64,000 nt of DNA, from NCBI RefSeq assembly GCF_002806945.1, contig NZ_NIHC01000001.1:868001-932000 (forward strand), given 5' to 3'. The translations under genes were made by a program, and so were the position numbers. This document shows positions 53,282 to 62,753 of this stretch, piece after piece; positions within the stretch are counted from its first letter, which is position 1, and each line of letters begins with the position of its first letter. Origin of the DNA: Marinobacter salexigens (GTDB lineage Bacteria > Pseudomonadota > Gammaproteobacteria > Pseudomonadales > Oleiphilaceae). A model generated the notes under the pieces. It searched no databases. It saw only the letters and a list, made by a program, of their open reading frames with translations, and was not told where the DNA came from.

Positions 53282-55105
53282 TCAAAAACTAAACTGCCCA
53301 CCATCAATATCCGCTACCAGTTCGGGAGTCAGCAGCGTGTAGCCCTCAGTTTTAGGCAGCCACGCATAAATCGTCTCGTTGGAACCCTCCAAACTGTAGC
53401 CGGCCTTTTGGATATCCACCTTGCGGTACTTGAACGTGCCTGTTTTCTCGATAGCATCAGTCACACGCACGAACACAGGCACAGCATAAGCGGGCAGGTT
53501 CGCTCGTAAATAGTCCAGCAGCTTGTTGATATCGAAGTTGGTGTTATCAGGAACCAGAGTCACCATGCCGGCCTTGCCGTTGGTTTTCGGGATCTCTACG
53601 CCGTAAACGATGGCTTCTTCCACCATGCCGGAGCCATCAATGATGTTCTCCACCTCGTTGGTTGAAACGTTCTCGCCTTTCCAGCGGAAAGTGTCACCCA
53701 TACGATCCACAAACTGCAGGTGGCGGCAGCCAATTTCTCTTAGAACGTCACCCGTATTGAACCAGGCATCGCCTTTTGCGAAGGCATCTCTGATGAGGGA
53801 TTTTTCGGTGGCTTCTTTCTGGGTGTAGCCTTCAAACGCCCATTTCTTGGTGTTCTCGCTAATAAGCAGGCCTGGTTGTCCTTTTTCGGCTTCTTCCAGT
53901 GTGCCTTTCTCATTGCGAATCGGGTCGCGGGTGCCGTCGTGAAATTTCACCAGTTTGTACGGCGCTGTAGACATGCCGACAGTGTTATCCATATTGAAGA
54001 AATTACTGAAGCCGACGTTACCTTCGCTGGATGCGTAGAGTTCCGAAACGGTTTCGATACCGAAACGGTCTTTGAACTCTTTCCAGATAGAAGGACGTAA
54101 ACCATTGCCCAGCATTTTGGTCAGGCGATGGTTGCGATCCTGGTCACTGGGTGGCTGATTCAACAGGTATCTGCAGAGTTCGCCAATGTAGCCGAAGACT
54201 GTTGCATCGTAGCGTCGTACGTCGTCCCAGAAGGCGCTGGCAGAGAATTTTCGGCGAAGGGCGAAGGCAGATCCTCCCGCTAATGCAGCACTCCAGCACA
54301 CCACAAGGCCGGTGCCGTGATACAGCGGTAGGGTGCAATAAAATACGTCATCCGGAGTCAGGGAAAGCGCCATCAGGCCGAAGCCGCCATAGGCTTTCAC
54401 GAACTTGGTGTGTGATCCGGGAGCCGCCTTGGGTAGGCCGGTGGTGCCGGAGGTAAACAGGTAAATAGCTGTATCTCCGGTTCTGGGTGGGTCACTCAGT
54501 TCCGGATTGTTGCTGTTAAAGGTGCTCACCAGCTGAGCCATGTTGGCATAGCCTGCAGGCGCATCACCAAAAGAGTTCAGGGTGTTGGTGTCAGCGAGGA
54601 ACAGAAATGGCGTAGGGTGATCAAGTAGAAGGCCGGCTTTGATGTCGTCAATTGCAGGTACCAACTCTTCGCCAACCACGATCATTTTGGGTTTAACCAG
54701 GTTGATGCTGTGTTCCAGCACTTTTCCTCTCTGGGAGGAGTTCAGCATGGCACAGGCAACGCCAATCTTGGCGGCGCCTGAAACCACTGCCAAAATTTCC
54801 GGGCGATTCTCAAGCAATACTGCAAGTGAATCGCCCTTTTTCAGACCTTGAGCCTGAAGATAAGCCGCAATGCGATTAGACCAGGCATTAAACTCGCCCC
54901 AGGTGATGCTGCGATCCTCAAACAAAATAGCCGTGCCATCACGGTATTTTTCGGCATTCTTCTCTACGAGAGTTCCGAGGGTGAGAGGTTTGCGTACATC
55001 CTTCACTGAGTAATAGTAATAGCCTTTGGCAATTGCCGGGAGTCGTTTGAAGACTCCAGGCAGGCTGCGCATTAGGTCCATCCCGGTAATTTTATCTTGG
55101 CTCAT
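53282..55105 (-). CDS. atuH: Acyl-CoA synthetase of the acyclic terpene cluster
   Basis: A 607-residue AMP-forming enzyme of the long-chain/FATP type. The P-loop is YLFTSGTTGLPKAAPGSH, followed by YASSEGNVGF, TGDVLREIGCRHLQFVDRMGDTFRWKGENVS in its usual order (read as TGDVLREIG and DRMGDTFRWKGENV), and the C-terminal TGTFKYRKVDIQK. In the Pseudomonas citronellol pathway AtuH activates citronellate/geranate-type acids to CoA esters. It is the last gene of the cluster, 33 bp after atuG. The assignment rests on order and family. Confidence 0.83.
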   Translation of the reverse strand: MSQDKITGMDLMRSLPGVFKRLPAIAKGYYYYSVKDVRKPLTLGTLVEKNAEKYRDGTAILFEDRSITWGEFNAWSNRIAAYLQAQGLKKGDSLAVLLENRPEILAVVSGAAKIGVACAMLNSSQRGKVLEHSINLVKPKMIVVGEELVPAIDDIKAGLLLDHPTPFLFLADTNTLNSFGDAPAGYANMAQLVSTFNSNNPELSDPPRTGDTAIYLFTSGTTGLPKAAPGSHTKFVKAYGGFGLMALSLTPDDVFYCTLPLYHGTGLVVCWSAALAGGSAFALRRKFSASAFWDDVRRYDATVFGYIGELCRYLLNQPPSDQDRNHRLTKMLGNGLRPSIWKEFKDRFGIETVSELYASSEGNVGFSNFFNMDNTVGMSTAPYKLVKFHDGTRDPIRNEKGTLEEAEKGQPGLLISENTKKWAFEGYTQKEATEKSLIRDAFAKGDAWFNTGDVLREIGCRHLQFVDRMGDTFRWKGENVSTNEVENIIDGSGMVEEAIVYGVEIPKTNGKAGMVTLVPDNTNFDINKLLDYLRANLPAYAVPVFVRVTDAIEKTGTFKYRKVDIQKAGYSLEGSNETIYAWLPKTEGYTLLTPELVADIDGGQFSF

Positions 55106-55138
55106 GGTCTTTCCATCAGTTGTTTTTATAGGCTTAGG

Positions 55139-55966
55139 CTAGTCCAGGTAGAGGTCTGGCAACAAAGGCTTGTCATTGACCTCATTGCGGTACTTGTCAA
55201 AGTCGGTTACACCATCCTGGCGCAATACATCTTCGTCGATAAGGTTTTGGCCTGTCATTTCATCTACGGTGCGGTTCAGGATGCTTACCGCAGCATCGGC
55301 CATGATTGCAGGGGTCCGGCCTTGAGCCATCATTTGCTCTCCACCAGCTTCATGCTGAATGGCCGCGGTGGCAATGATGGTTTTTGGCCAAAGAGTGTTA
55401 ACGGCAATGCCGTAGCGCTTGAATTCCTGAGCCATGCCAATGCTGATCATGGTCATGGCGTATTTTGTAGAGGTATAAGGCCCAAAATGTGCAAACCACT
55501 TCGGGTCAAGGTTCAGAGGTGGCGACATGCTCAGGATATGGCCGCGTTCTGACTTTTTGAGCCAGGGCAAGGCAGCCTGACTGCAGGCTAGTACTGCGCG
55601 AGCATTTACTTGGTGTAAGAGATCAAAACGGCTGACCTTGAGTTTTTCTACACCAGCGAGACGAATGGCTCCGGCATTGTTTACCAGGGCATCAATACCA
55701 CCAAAGTGCTCAGCAGCCTCATCGATACGCTGCTTTATCTGATCTTCATCCCGCACGTCGAGTACCAGTGGTAGAGCTTGCCCGCCTGCCGCGCGCACTT
55801 CGTCGGCAACAGTGTGAATAGTGCCTGGCAGTTTCGGGTGCGGAGTGTCTGACTTCGCCGCGATTACAACATTCGCGCCTTGTCGGGCACAGGCGAGCGC
55901 AATATCACGGCCGATACCACGGCTGGCGCCAGTGATAAATACGGTTTTGTTTTTCAGCGTGTTCAT
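55139..55966 (-). CDS. atuG: Short-chain dehydrogenase of the acyclic terpene cluster
   Basis: A 275-residue SDR enzyme. The NAD(P) motif is VFITGASRGIGRDIAL, then NNAGAIR, and the catalytic Tyr/Lys in YTSTKYAMTMI. The sequence is of the HSDL2-like group, which acts on acyl-related alcohols. AtuG in P. aeruginosa is a probable dehydrogenase of a terpenoid alcohol or hydroxyacyl intermediate, but its reaction is not settled. It overlaps atuF by 4 bp. Confidence 0.83.
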   Translation of the reverse strand: MNTLKNKTVFITGASRGIGRDIALACARQGANVVIAAKSDTPHPKLPGTIHTVADEVRAAGGQALPLVLDVRDEDQIKQRIDEAAEHFGGIDALVNNAGAIRLAGVEKLKVSRFDLLHQVNARAVLACSQAALPWLKKSERGHILSMSPPLNLDPKWFAHFGPYTSTKYAMTMISIGMAQEFKRYGIAVNTLWPKTIIATAAIQHEAGGEQMMAQGRTPAIMADAAVSILNRTVDEMTGQNLIDEDVLRQDGVTDFDKYRNEVNDKPLLPDLYLD

Positions 55967-57933
55967 TCGTCATTCTCCTGTTCGGATGCTTCGCCAGTGG
56001 TGACTTCCACCAGCAACTGATTACGCTTAACCTGATCACCTTTGCTCGTCAAAACCTGAGCAACGACACCGTCGCAATCCGCTTTAACCGGGTGTTCCAT
56101 TTTCATGGCTTCGAGTATCACGAGGGTGTCACCTTGGCGCACTGTTTGCCCAGGCTCTGCCAGCACGTCGATGATCGCACCATCCATTGAGGCCTGGATG
56201 CGCCCGCTGCCGGCACCGTTGGCACCTGCTGCCGGCTGGTGGGTAAGATCAGTGACTGACCAGGATTCTCCGAACGCCTGTAAATATAGAGAATCTCCAG
56301 CCCGGTGATATTGGCAACGTTGACGGATGCCGTTGTCGATAATGCATAAGGTGCCGTTATCCTGGCTGCTAACAGTCAATTCGTAGCGTTCGCCGCCAAG
56401 GCTGCAGGACACGCTGTTGCCGCTGCTTTGCACCAGCAGTTCAACCGTTTCGTCGCCGATAGCCAGCTTTATAGGAGTGTTGGTGGCAGGAGCGTTGCTC
56501 CAGGCTTTGTTTCCGTCTGTGTCGTGGGCCAGGACACAGGCTGCGATGGCAAGCTGGCGGATTTCCAGTTTGGCTGGCTGCAATGACGGGTCTTCGCTGA
56601 AGCTCTGTTGCAGGAATGCTGTGGTTGCTTCACCGGCGCCAAAGGTGCTGTCGGCAATGATGCGGCCGAGGAAGTACCGGTTGGTTGTGACTCCAAATAC
56701 GGTTGTATCTTCCAGAGCGCGGATCAGGCGGCGGCGTGCTTCATCCCGGTTTTCACCCCAAGCGATGACTTTTGCAAGCATGGGGTCATAGTGCGGTGTA
56801 ACTTCATCACCGGAGCGCACACCTGTGTCATAACGCAGGCCTTCGCCTTCTGCGGGCTGGAAAACATGCAGGGGGCCGGTCTGAGGCGTGAAACCGTTGG
56901 ATGGGTCTTCCGCGTATAGCCGGACTTCGATGGCGTGGCCGTTCAGTTCGATGTCATTCTGAGCCAGGGGTAATGGCAGGCCTTCTGCAACGGTAAGCTG
57001 CCAAGCCACCAGATCCTGCCCGGTGATCAGTTCGGTAACCGGGTGTTCCACTTGCAGGCGGGTGTTCATTTCCAGGAAGTAGAAGTTCCGGTCTTTGTCG
57101 ACGAGGAATTCGACGGTGCCAGCACCTTCGTAATTACAGGCCAGCGCCGCTTTAACGGCAGCTTCGCCCATGGCGGCCCGGAGTTCGGGGGTCACGAACG
57201 GTGAAGGTGCTTCTTCAACGACTTTTTGGTGTCGACGCTGTACGGAGCAGTCCCGCTCGCCGAGGTATACGGCATTGCCGTGCTGATCGGCGAATACCTG
57301 GATTTCCACGTGGCGGGGTTCGATTACCGCTCTTTCGAGTATCAGTTCGTCGTCGCCGAAGGCCTGTTTGGATTCGGAGCGTGCCCGCTTGATGTTGTCG
57401 GCCAGTTCGGATTCGCTGTGAACGAGGCGCATGCCTCGGCCACCGCCGCCGGCAGAGGCTTTAATCATCAGCGGGTAGCCGATGTCGGCTGCGGCAGCAA
57501 TGAGTTCGTCGTCGCTGGCGTTGTCGCCTTCGTATCCGGGAACAACTGGCACACCGGCTTTTTGCATGGCAATTTTAGATCGCCGCTTGCTGCCCATGAG
57601 TTCGATGGCGCCCGCTGGGGGGCCTACGAATACGATGCCGGCTTCTTTGCAGGCGTTGGAGAAGCCTGAATTCTCGGAGAGGAAGCCGTAACCCGGGTGG
57701 ATGCAGTCGGCGCCAGTTTTGCGCGCGGCATCGAGTATGGCGTCGGCATTCAGGTAAGACGCGGATACTTGTGCGGGCCCAATGCAAACGGCTTCGTCTG
57801 CCAATTCGGTGTGCATGGCATTGGCGTCAGCCTCGGAATATACGGCGACGGTGCGGTATCCGAGGGCTTTGGCGGTACGAATAACGCGTACTGCGATTTC
57901 GCCCCGGTTGGCTATTAGTAACTTTTTCAGCAT
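55963..57933 (-). CDS. atuF: Geranyl-CoA carboxylase alpha subunit (biotin carboxylase/biotin carrier)
   Basis: A 656-residue biotin enzyme. The N-terminal biotin carboxylase domain has LIANRGEIAVRVIRTA, the ATP-grasp loop KASAGGGGRGMRLV and ERDCSVQRRHQKVVEEAP. The C-terminal biotinyl domain ends with the attachment motif LEAMKMEHPV. It carboxylates its own biotin and hands CO2 to AtuC. Sequence alone does not separate geranyl- from methylcrotonyl-CoA carboxylase, so this call relies on its place among atu genes. A repeat element lies between it and atuE. Confidence 0.87.
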   Translation of the reverse strand: MLKKLLIANRGEIAVRVIRTAKALGYRTVAVYSEADANAMHTELADEAVCIGPAQVSASYLNADAILDAARKTGADCIHPGYGFLSENSGFSNACKEAGIVFVGPPAGAIELMGSKRRSKIAMQKAGVPVVPGYEGDNASDDELIAAAADIGYPLMIKASAGGGGRGMRLVHSESELADNIKRARSESKQAFGDDELILERAVIEPRHVEIQVFADQHGNAVYLGERDCSVQRRHQKVVEEAPSPFVTPELRAAMGEAAVKAALACNYEGAGTVEFLVDKDRNFYFLEMNTRLQVEHPVTELITGQDLVAWQLTVAEGLPLPLAQNDIELNGHAIEVRLYAEDPSNGFTPQTGPLHVFQPAEGEGLRYDTGVRSGDEVTPHYDPMLAKVIAWGENRDEARRRLIRALEDTTVFGVTTNRYFLGRIIADSTFGAGEATTAFLQQSFSEDPSLQPAKLEIRQLAIAACVLAHDTDGNKAWSNAPATNTPIKLAIGDETVELLVQSSGNSVSCSLGGERYELTVSSQDNGTLCIIDNGIRQRCQYHRAGDSLYLQAFGESWSVTDLTHQPAAGANGAGSGRIQASMDGAIIDVLAEPGQTVRQGDTLVILEAMKMEHPVKADCDGVVAQVLTSKGDQVKRNQLLVEVTTGEASEQENDE

Positions 57934-57963
57934 AGCGCTTGTCTCGTAAATTTGTGCCTGTCC

Positions 57964-58077
57964 GTGAGGGGCGGCGAGAAAGTGTTCAGGAAACCGCTAC
58001 GAGCACATCCATGTGCGCTTGACGTCGGCCATCCTTGGCCGCCGACATTTCCTGAACACTTTCTCGCCGCCCCTCAC
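57964..58077 (-). repeat. ANGGAN palindromic element, copy 7 (compact form, inside the atu operon)
   Basis: The arms, 57964-57993 and 58048-58077, form a perfect 30 bp inverted repeat, the longest in the window. On the minus strand, i.e. in the mRNA sense here, the core has CGGCGGCC-AAGGAT-GGCCGACG and GCAC-ATGGAT-GTGC. It lies between atuE and atuF, and ends 10 bp before the atuE stop. Confidence 0.93.
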
Positions 58078-58087
58078 TCCCTCTAAT

Positions 58088-58906
58088 TTATTTCGTGTCT
58101 GCCCAGGCTGGTGGACGCTTTTGCATGAATGCCATGGTGCCTTCAGTGCCTTCGCTGCCTCTGACAGCAGCTGCGAACATTTCGGCCGCGCTGTCGAGCA
58201 ATCCACTCATGGGTTCATGGCCAACTCGATGGAGAAGGGCTTTGGTTTGTGCGGTGGCATTCGGGGCACAGTTGCGAATGCGCTCCAATGTGTGAGCCAG
58301 CATGTCTTCCAACTCCACATCTGATGCAGCAGCTTGGTGAACAATGCCTAGTGCACAGGCTTCTTTTGCATCGACTCTAAGCCCGAGCAGCGCAAGTCGG
58401 CGCGCTTGTGTCAGGCCAATCCGTTCAACGACAAAGGGTGCAATCTGAGCTGGGAGGATGCCAAGAGAGGTTTCGGGCATTCCAAACTTTGCTGTAGGCC
58501 CGGCTATTGCTACGTCCGATACGCAAGCCAAGCCAAAACCGCCGCCCATTACAGCACCCTCGGTGACCGCAATGACGACTTTGGACGACTCATTTACCTG
58601 TTGGATCATGGCTCCAAAGGCGCGGTTAAGGCGGTAGAAAGGATCGGCAGTGCCTTCTTCGGCTTCTTGGTTGCGAGCGCCTGCCATGTCTTTGATATCG
58701 CCGCCGGCGCAGAAGTGCCCACCTGTACCGCGGATTACAACAGCGCGTACGTTCGGGTCAGATTCTATTTGGGTGAAGATTGCAGCCAGCTCATCCACCA
58801 TCTGAAGGCTCATGGCATTGCGGGATTGTGGACGATTGATAGTGATGTGAAGGACTGGCCCCTGTGTTTCCAAAACCAGTGTTTCGCACTTAGGCAAACT
58901 TTCCAT
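58088..58906 (-). CDS. atuE: Isohexenylglutaconyl-CoA hydratase (crotonase family)
   Basis: A 272-residue crotonase. Family blocks are ITINRPQSRNAMSLQMVDEL, the oxyanion segment HFCAGGDIKDMAG, VIAVTEGAVMGGGFGLACVSDVAI (as read in two parts) and FGMPETSLGILPAQIAPFVV, where the Glu of PETSLGI stands at a catalytic position. In the citronellate pathway AtuE hydrates the product of geranyl-CoA carboxylase. The operon position between atuD and atuF supports this. Confidence 0.87.
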   Translation of the reverse strand: MESLPKCETLVLETQGPVLHITINRPQSRNAMSLQMVDELAAIFTQIESDPNVRAVVIRGTGGHFCAGGDIKDMAGARNQEAEEGTADPFYRLNRAFGAMIQQVNESSKVVIAVTEGAVMGGGFGLACVSDVAIAGPTAKFGMPETSLGILPAQIAPFVVERIGLTQARRLALLGLRVDAKEACALGIVHQAAASDVELEDMLAHTLERIRNCAPNATAQTKALLHRVGHEPMSGLLDSAAEMFAAAVRGSEGTEGTMAFMQKRPPAWADTK

Positions 58907-58974
58907 TTTGATGACTCCAGGAATAATGTTTGGGCCCGGTGAATCGGGCCCTTGCCAAAATCAGGGCTGTAACC

Positions 58975-60132
58975 TTACGAATTCTTGCCCGGAAGAATGC
59001 CCATGAATTTGCAGATGATTCCCAGCATGATTTCATCTGCACCGCCCCCAATGGAGCCCAGGCGAACATCGCGGTAAGAGCGGGAAACAGGGTTGTCCCA
59101 CATATAACCGTTACCACCCCAATACTGGAGGCAGCTGTCTGTTACTTCACGACCCAGGCGACCGGCTTTTAGCTTGGCCATGGAGGCGAGTTTGGTGGCA
59201 TCTTTGCCTTCAATATGCAATTCGCAGGCCTTGTAGGTCAGGGCGCGCAGGGCTTCTACTTCGGATTGCAGCTCAGCCATGCGGAAATGAATAACCTGGT
59301 TGTTGATCAAGGCAGTATCGAAGGTCTTGCGTTCACGGCAGTATTCAATCGTTTTTTCTATGCAGGTTTCCATTCCTTTGACAGCGTTGGCGGCTGCCCA
59401 CATGCGTTCTTCCTGGAACTGCATCATTTGCATCATGAAACCGGTGCCTTCCGCTCCGATACGGTTGCGCTGGGGTACGCGCACATCATCAAAGAACACC
59501 TGGGCAGTCTCGGAGGAGCGCATACCCAACTTGTTCAGGTGCGGGCTGAAGCTGATGCCCGGGGAATTCATGGGTACTACAATCAGCGATTTGTTTTTGT
59601 GTGGTTTATCGTCGCTGGTGTTAGCCAGCAGGCAGATAAAGTCGGCCTTTGGGCTGTTCGTGATCCACATTTTCGAGCCGTTGATAATGTAGTCATCGCC
59701 GTCTTTTTTTGCGGTGGTTTTAAGCCCGGCCACGTCGGAGCCAGCACCTACTTCACTCACGCCAATGCAACCCACCATATCGCCGGCGATTGCCGGTCTA
59801 AGGAAAGTGTGCTTCAGCTCATCAGAGCCAAAGCGGGCGATTGCCGGTGTACACATGTCAGTCTGAACGCCAATCGCCAAGGGGACGCCGCCGCAATTGG
59901 CTGTGCCCAACTCTTCGGCCATGATGAGGTTGTAACTGTAGTCCAGCCCCATGCCGCCATACTCTTCAGGTTTGTGGATGCCCAGCAAACCCAGATCCCC
60001 CAGCTTTTTGAATAGCTCATGAATAGGAAACGCGCCGGCTTCTTCCCACTCGTCACAATGAGGGTTGATCTCTTTTTCCACAAAGTTGCGGACTGTTTTT
60101 CTGAGGGCTTCGTGTTCGGCTGTGAATTTCAC
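58975..60132 (-). CDS. atuD: Citronellyl-CoA dehydrogenase
   Basis: A 385-residue acyl-CoA dehydrogenase of the normal short size. It has MVGCIGVSEVGAGSDVAGLKTT, DDYIINGSKMWITNSP and the C-terminal QYWGGNGYMWDNPVSRSYRD. AtuD oxidises citronellyl-CoA to geranyl-CoA. The gene is between atuC and atuE, as in the Pseudomonas operon. Confidence 0.88.
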   Translation of the reverse strand: MKFTAEHEALRKTVRNFVEKEINPHCDEWEEAGAFPIHELFKKLGDLGLLGIHKPEEYGGMGLDYSYNLIMAEELGTANCGGVPLAIGVQTDMCTPAIARFGSDELKHTFLRPAIAGDMVGCIGVSEVGAGSDVAGLKTTAKKDGDDYIINGSKMWITNSPKADFICLLANTSDDKPHKNKSLIVVPMNSPGISFSPHLNKLGMRSSETAQVFFDDVRVPQRNRIGAEGTGFMMQMMQFQEERMWAAANAVKGMETCIEKTIEYCRERKTFDTALINNQVIHFRMAELQSEVEALRALTYKACELHIEGKDATKLASMAKLKAGRLGREVTDSCLQYWGGNGYMWDNPVSRSYRDVRLGSIGGGADEIMLGIICKFMGILPGKNS

Positions 60133-60232
60133 GGTGATATTCTCCTGCTATTTTTTCGGTTCGTGCCCTGGTAAATCGAAGCACGATTTCTATTGTTTGT
60201 TGTCAGTACGTCGCTAGTTTTCGTCGCTCCGG

Positions 60233-61849
60233 TCAGAGCCGGGCTACACCGAATGTGTTGGGGCGTAACTTGCGCGCTTCGCCTTCTCGGCAGATGTCGA
60301 GTACCAGCGCCACAACTTTTCGGGTGTCCCTTGGGTCAATCAGGCCGTCGTCCCATAGCCGAGCCGTACCAAACAGGGCTGTGGAGCCATCTTCCAGCTT
60401 CTTGGCAGTGGCTTGTTCCAGAAAGTCCAGGGTTTTGGGGTCTGGCTCTATGCCGCTCCGGCGCTGCTTGTCTTCCGCTACTATGCGCAAAACCTTGCCG
60501 GCTTGAGCTGGACCCATTACCGCCGTCCTGCTGTTGGGCCACGCGAAGATGAAGCGGGGATCAAGGCCGCGACCACACATGGCGTAGTTGCCGGCTCCGT
60601 AAGAACCGCCTATCACGACAGCGATTTTAGGCACGCGACAGTTGGCCACCGCCTGAATCATTTTAGAGCCATGTTTGATAATGCCGTTCTGCTCCGAGTG
60701 GGTGCCCACCATGAAGCCAGTGGTGTTATGCAGGAACAGTAGCGGCGTGCCTGCCTGGTCGCAGAGTTGGATAAACTGGGCTGCCTTGGCGCTGCCGGCC
60801 GGGGTGATCGGGCCGTTGTTGCCGATGATGCCGACGGAGTGTCCTTCTATGCGAATGGTGCCGCATACGGTCTGGTTGTCGAACTCGTTCTTGAAGTCCA
60901 TGAACCTGGAACCATCGGCAATGCGGGCAAGAATTTCACGAACGTCATAGGGCTTTTTGGAATCTGAGGGAATGACCCCCAGCAGTTCGTCCGCCGGATA
61001 AAGAGGCTCCTCCCACTTCAGCTCGCGCTGCGGGGGTAGTTGTTCATTCCATGGCAGGGCTTCCATGATGTTTCTGGCCTGGCGAATGCCGTCTGCGTCA
61101 TCTTCAGCAAGGTATTCTGCGGTACCCGCAACCTGCGCGTGCATTTCTGCACCGCCAAGCTCTTCGTCATCGGCTATTTCACCGGTTGCAGCTTTTAGCA
61201 GTGGCGGGCCGGCCAGGAACATTTTCGCCTTGCCGCGGATAGCGATTACGTAATCCGACAAGCCGGGCTGGTAAGCACCGCCGGCAGTGGCGTTGCCATG
61301 CACAACGGTAACCTGGGGAATGCCAGCAGCAGACATCCGGGCTTGGTTAGCGAAGCCCCGTGCGCCCTGCACAAAAATATCCGTAGCGTAATTGAGGTTG
61401 GCGCCGCCACTCTCGGAAAGCGAGACAACCGGCAGTTTGTTCTCTTTGGCGATCTGCTGCAGGCGCAGGGTTTTATCCAGACCTGCAGGCGTGATGGTGC
61501 CGCCTTTTATGGCGCTGTTGCTGGCGAGAATCAGGCAGCGGATACCGCTAACGGTTCCGATGCCAGCAATGATGCCGCCGCCGGCCATGCTGCCGTCTTT
61601 GTCATCGTGCATTTTGTAGCCAGCCAAAGAGCAAAGCTCGAGGAACGGCGTGCCACGATCCAGCAAACGGTTGATGCGATCCCGGGGCAGGAGCTTTCCA
61701 CGCTTGGTGAACTTTTCCCGTGCGGCTTCCGCCAGATCGAGAACTTTCTGCTCTACATCACGGAAGGTGCGGATGTGTTCTTCCATAGCCTCGGTGTTGC
61801 CACGGAATTCATCCGATTGCGGGTTAACGCTGGTTTCCAGTGTTTGCAT
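60233..61849 (-). CDS. atuC: Geranyl-CoA carboxylase beta subunit (carboxyltransferase)
   Basis: A 538-residue acyl-CoA carboxylase carboxyltransferase. Two crotonase-like domains are visible: KLPVVSLSESGGANLNYATDIFVQGARG-type region (SESGGANLNYATD) and LLFLHNTTGFMVGTHSEQNG, GGSYGAGNYAMCGRGLDPRF. It transfers CO2 from biotin on AtuF to geranyl-CoA. It is paired with AtuF in the same operon. It could also serve as a methylcrotonyl-CoA carboxylase, but the atu neighbours argue for geranyl-CoA. Confidence 0.88.
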   Translation of the reverse strand: MQTLETSVNPQSDEFRGNTEAMEEHIRTFRDVEQKVLDLAEAAREKFTKRGKLLPRDRINRLLDRGTPFLELCSLAGYKMHDDKDGSMAGGGIIAGIGTVSGIRCLILASNSAIKGGTITPAGLDKTLRLQQIAKENKLPVVSLSESGGANLNYATDIFVQGARGFANQARMSAAGIPQVTVVHGNATAGGAYQPGLSDYVIAIRGKAKMFLAGPPLLKAATGEIADDEELGGAEMHAQVAGTAEYLAEDDADGIRQARNIMEALPWNEQLPPQRELKWEEPLYPADELLGVIPSDSKKPYDVREILARIADGSRFMDFKNEFDNQTVCGTIRIEGHSVGIIGNNGPITPAGSAKAAQFIQLCDQAGTPLLFLHNTTGFMVGTHSEQNGIIKHGSKMIQAVANCRVPKIAVVIGGSYGAGNYAMCGRGLDPRFIFAWPNSRTAVMGPAQAGKVLRIVAEDKQRRSGIEPDPKTLDFLEQATAKKLEDGSTALFGTARLWDDGLIDPRDTRKVVALVLDICREGEARKLRPNTFGVARL

Positions 61850-61859
61850 AAACGTATCC

Positions 61860-62726
61860 TCAATCCTCGCTGAGCACTTTGGGCGTTACAGCCCGGTGGA
61901 AGCCATTGAAGGGCTCATTGTTTTTTGCTTTGGGCAGCGGCCATATTCGGGTGCCTTGGGAGGCCGCGCCGTCTATACGCAGGCAGTCGCCGCTGATAAA
62001 GGACGCGCCGGGGCTTAGCAGGAAGCATATTGCAGCACTGATTTCTGATTCAGTGCCCATGCGTTTAATGGGTACGTTATCGCCAAGGCTGCGAATCCAT
62101 TGCTTCATGTGCTCGGGGTAGTTGTCCATACCGCTGGAAGCGATCCAGCCTGGCGCTACGGCATTCACCCGAACGCCAGAGGTGCCCCATTCCACAGCGG
62201 CTGTCTGAGTAAAGTTCACCATGCCAGCCCGTGCTGCCCCCGAGTGCCCCATGCCGGGCATACCGCCCCACATATCCGCCACAATGTTCACGATGGCACC
62301 GCCAGTTTTCGACAGCGCCTGGGTGTAGGCTTCCCGTGCCATCAGAAAGCCGCCGGTGAGGTTGGTGCGAACCACTGTTTCCCAGCCTTTCTGATTGATG
62401 CCAGCGAGCGGGGAAGGGAATTGTCCACCGGCGTTATTGACCACGCCATTCAGGCCGCCATGCTCTTCAATAATCGCCTTCACCGTGGCTTTAACCGATT
62501 CTTCTTCACGGATGTCGCACACGTGGGCTGAGGCAATGCCACCGTCTTCAAGTATCTCTGCTTTTACAGCTTCAACTTTTTCGACTTTACGGCCCACTAG
62601 CGCAACTCTGGCTCCGAGGGAGGCCAGCTCATGTGCTGTACAACGGCCAATGCCAGAGCCGCCGCCGGTGACGATAAATGTTTGACCCTTGAATAAATCA
62701 GGGTGAAAAACGGATTGATAGCTCAT
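61860..62726 (-). CDS. atuB: Short-chain dehydrogenase of the acyclic terpene cluster
   Basis: A 288-residue SDR enzyme: the NAD(P) motif is FIVTGGGSGIGRCTA, then NNAGGQFPSPL, and at the usual catalytic position the helix has SGAARAGMVNFTQTAAVEW, where Tyr of the YxxxK motif is not seen as such; the segment reads GHSGAARAGM. This resembles the 2,4-dienoyl-CoA-reductase-like SDR group, which lacks the classical Tyr. AtuB lies in the same place in Pseudomonas. Its reaction in the terpene pathway is unproven. Confidence 0.83.
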   Translation of the reverse strand: MSYQSVFHPDLFKGQTFIVTGGGSGIGRCTAHELASLGARVALVGRKVEKVEAVKAEILEDGGIASAHVCDIREEESVKATVKAIIEEHGGLNGVVNNAGGQFPSPLAGINQKGWETVVRTNLTGGFLMAREAYTQALSKTGGAIVNIVADMWGGMPGMGHSGAARAGMVNFTQTAAVEWGTSGVRVNAVAPGWIASSGMDNYPEHMKQWIRSLGDNVPIKRMGTESEISAAICFLLSPGASFISGDCLRIDGAASQGTRIWPLPKAKNNEPFNGFHRAVTPKVLSED

Positions 62727-62753
62727 AACTTCAAAGCCTTCTCTAATGTTCGG

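Noticed and set aside
59215..60015. 266-codon open frame antisense to atuD
   Set aside because: Shadow of a conserved acyl-CoA dehydrogenase; no ribosome site or family match.
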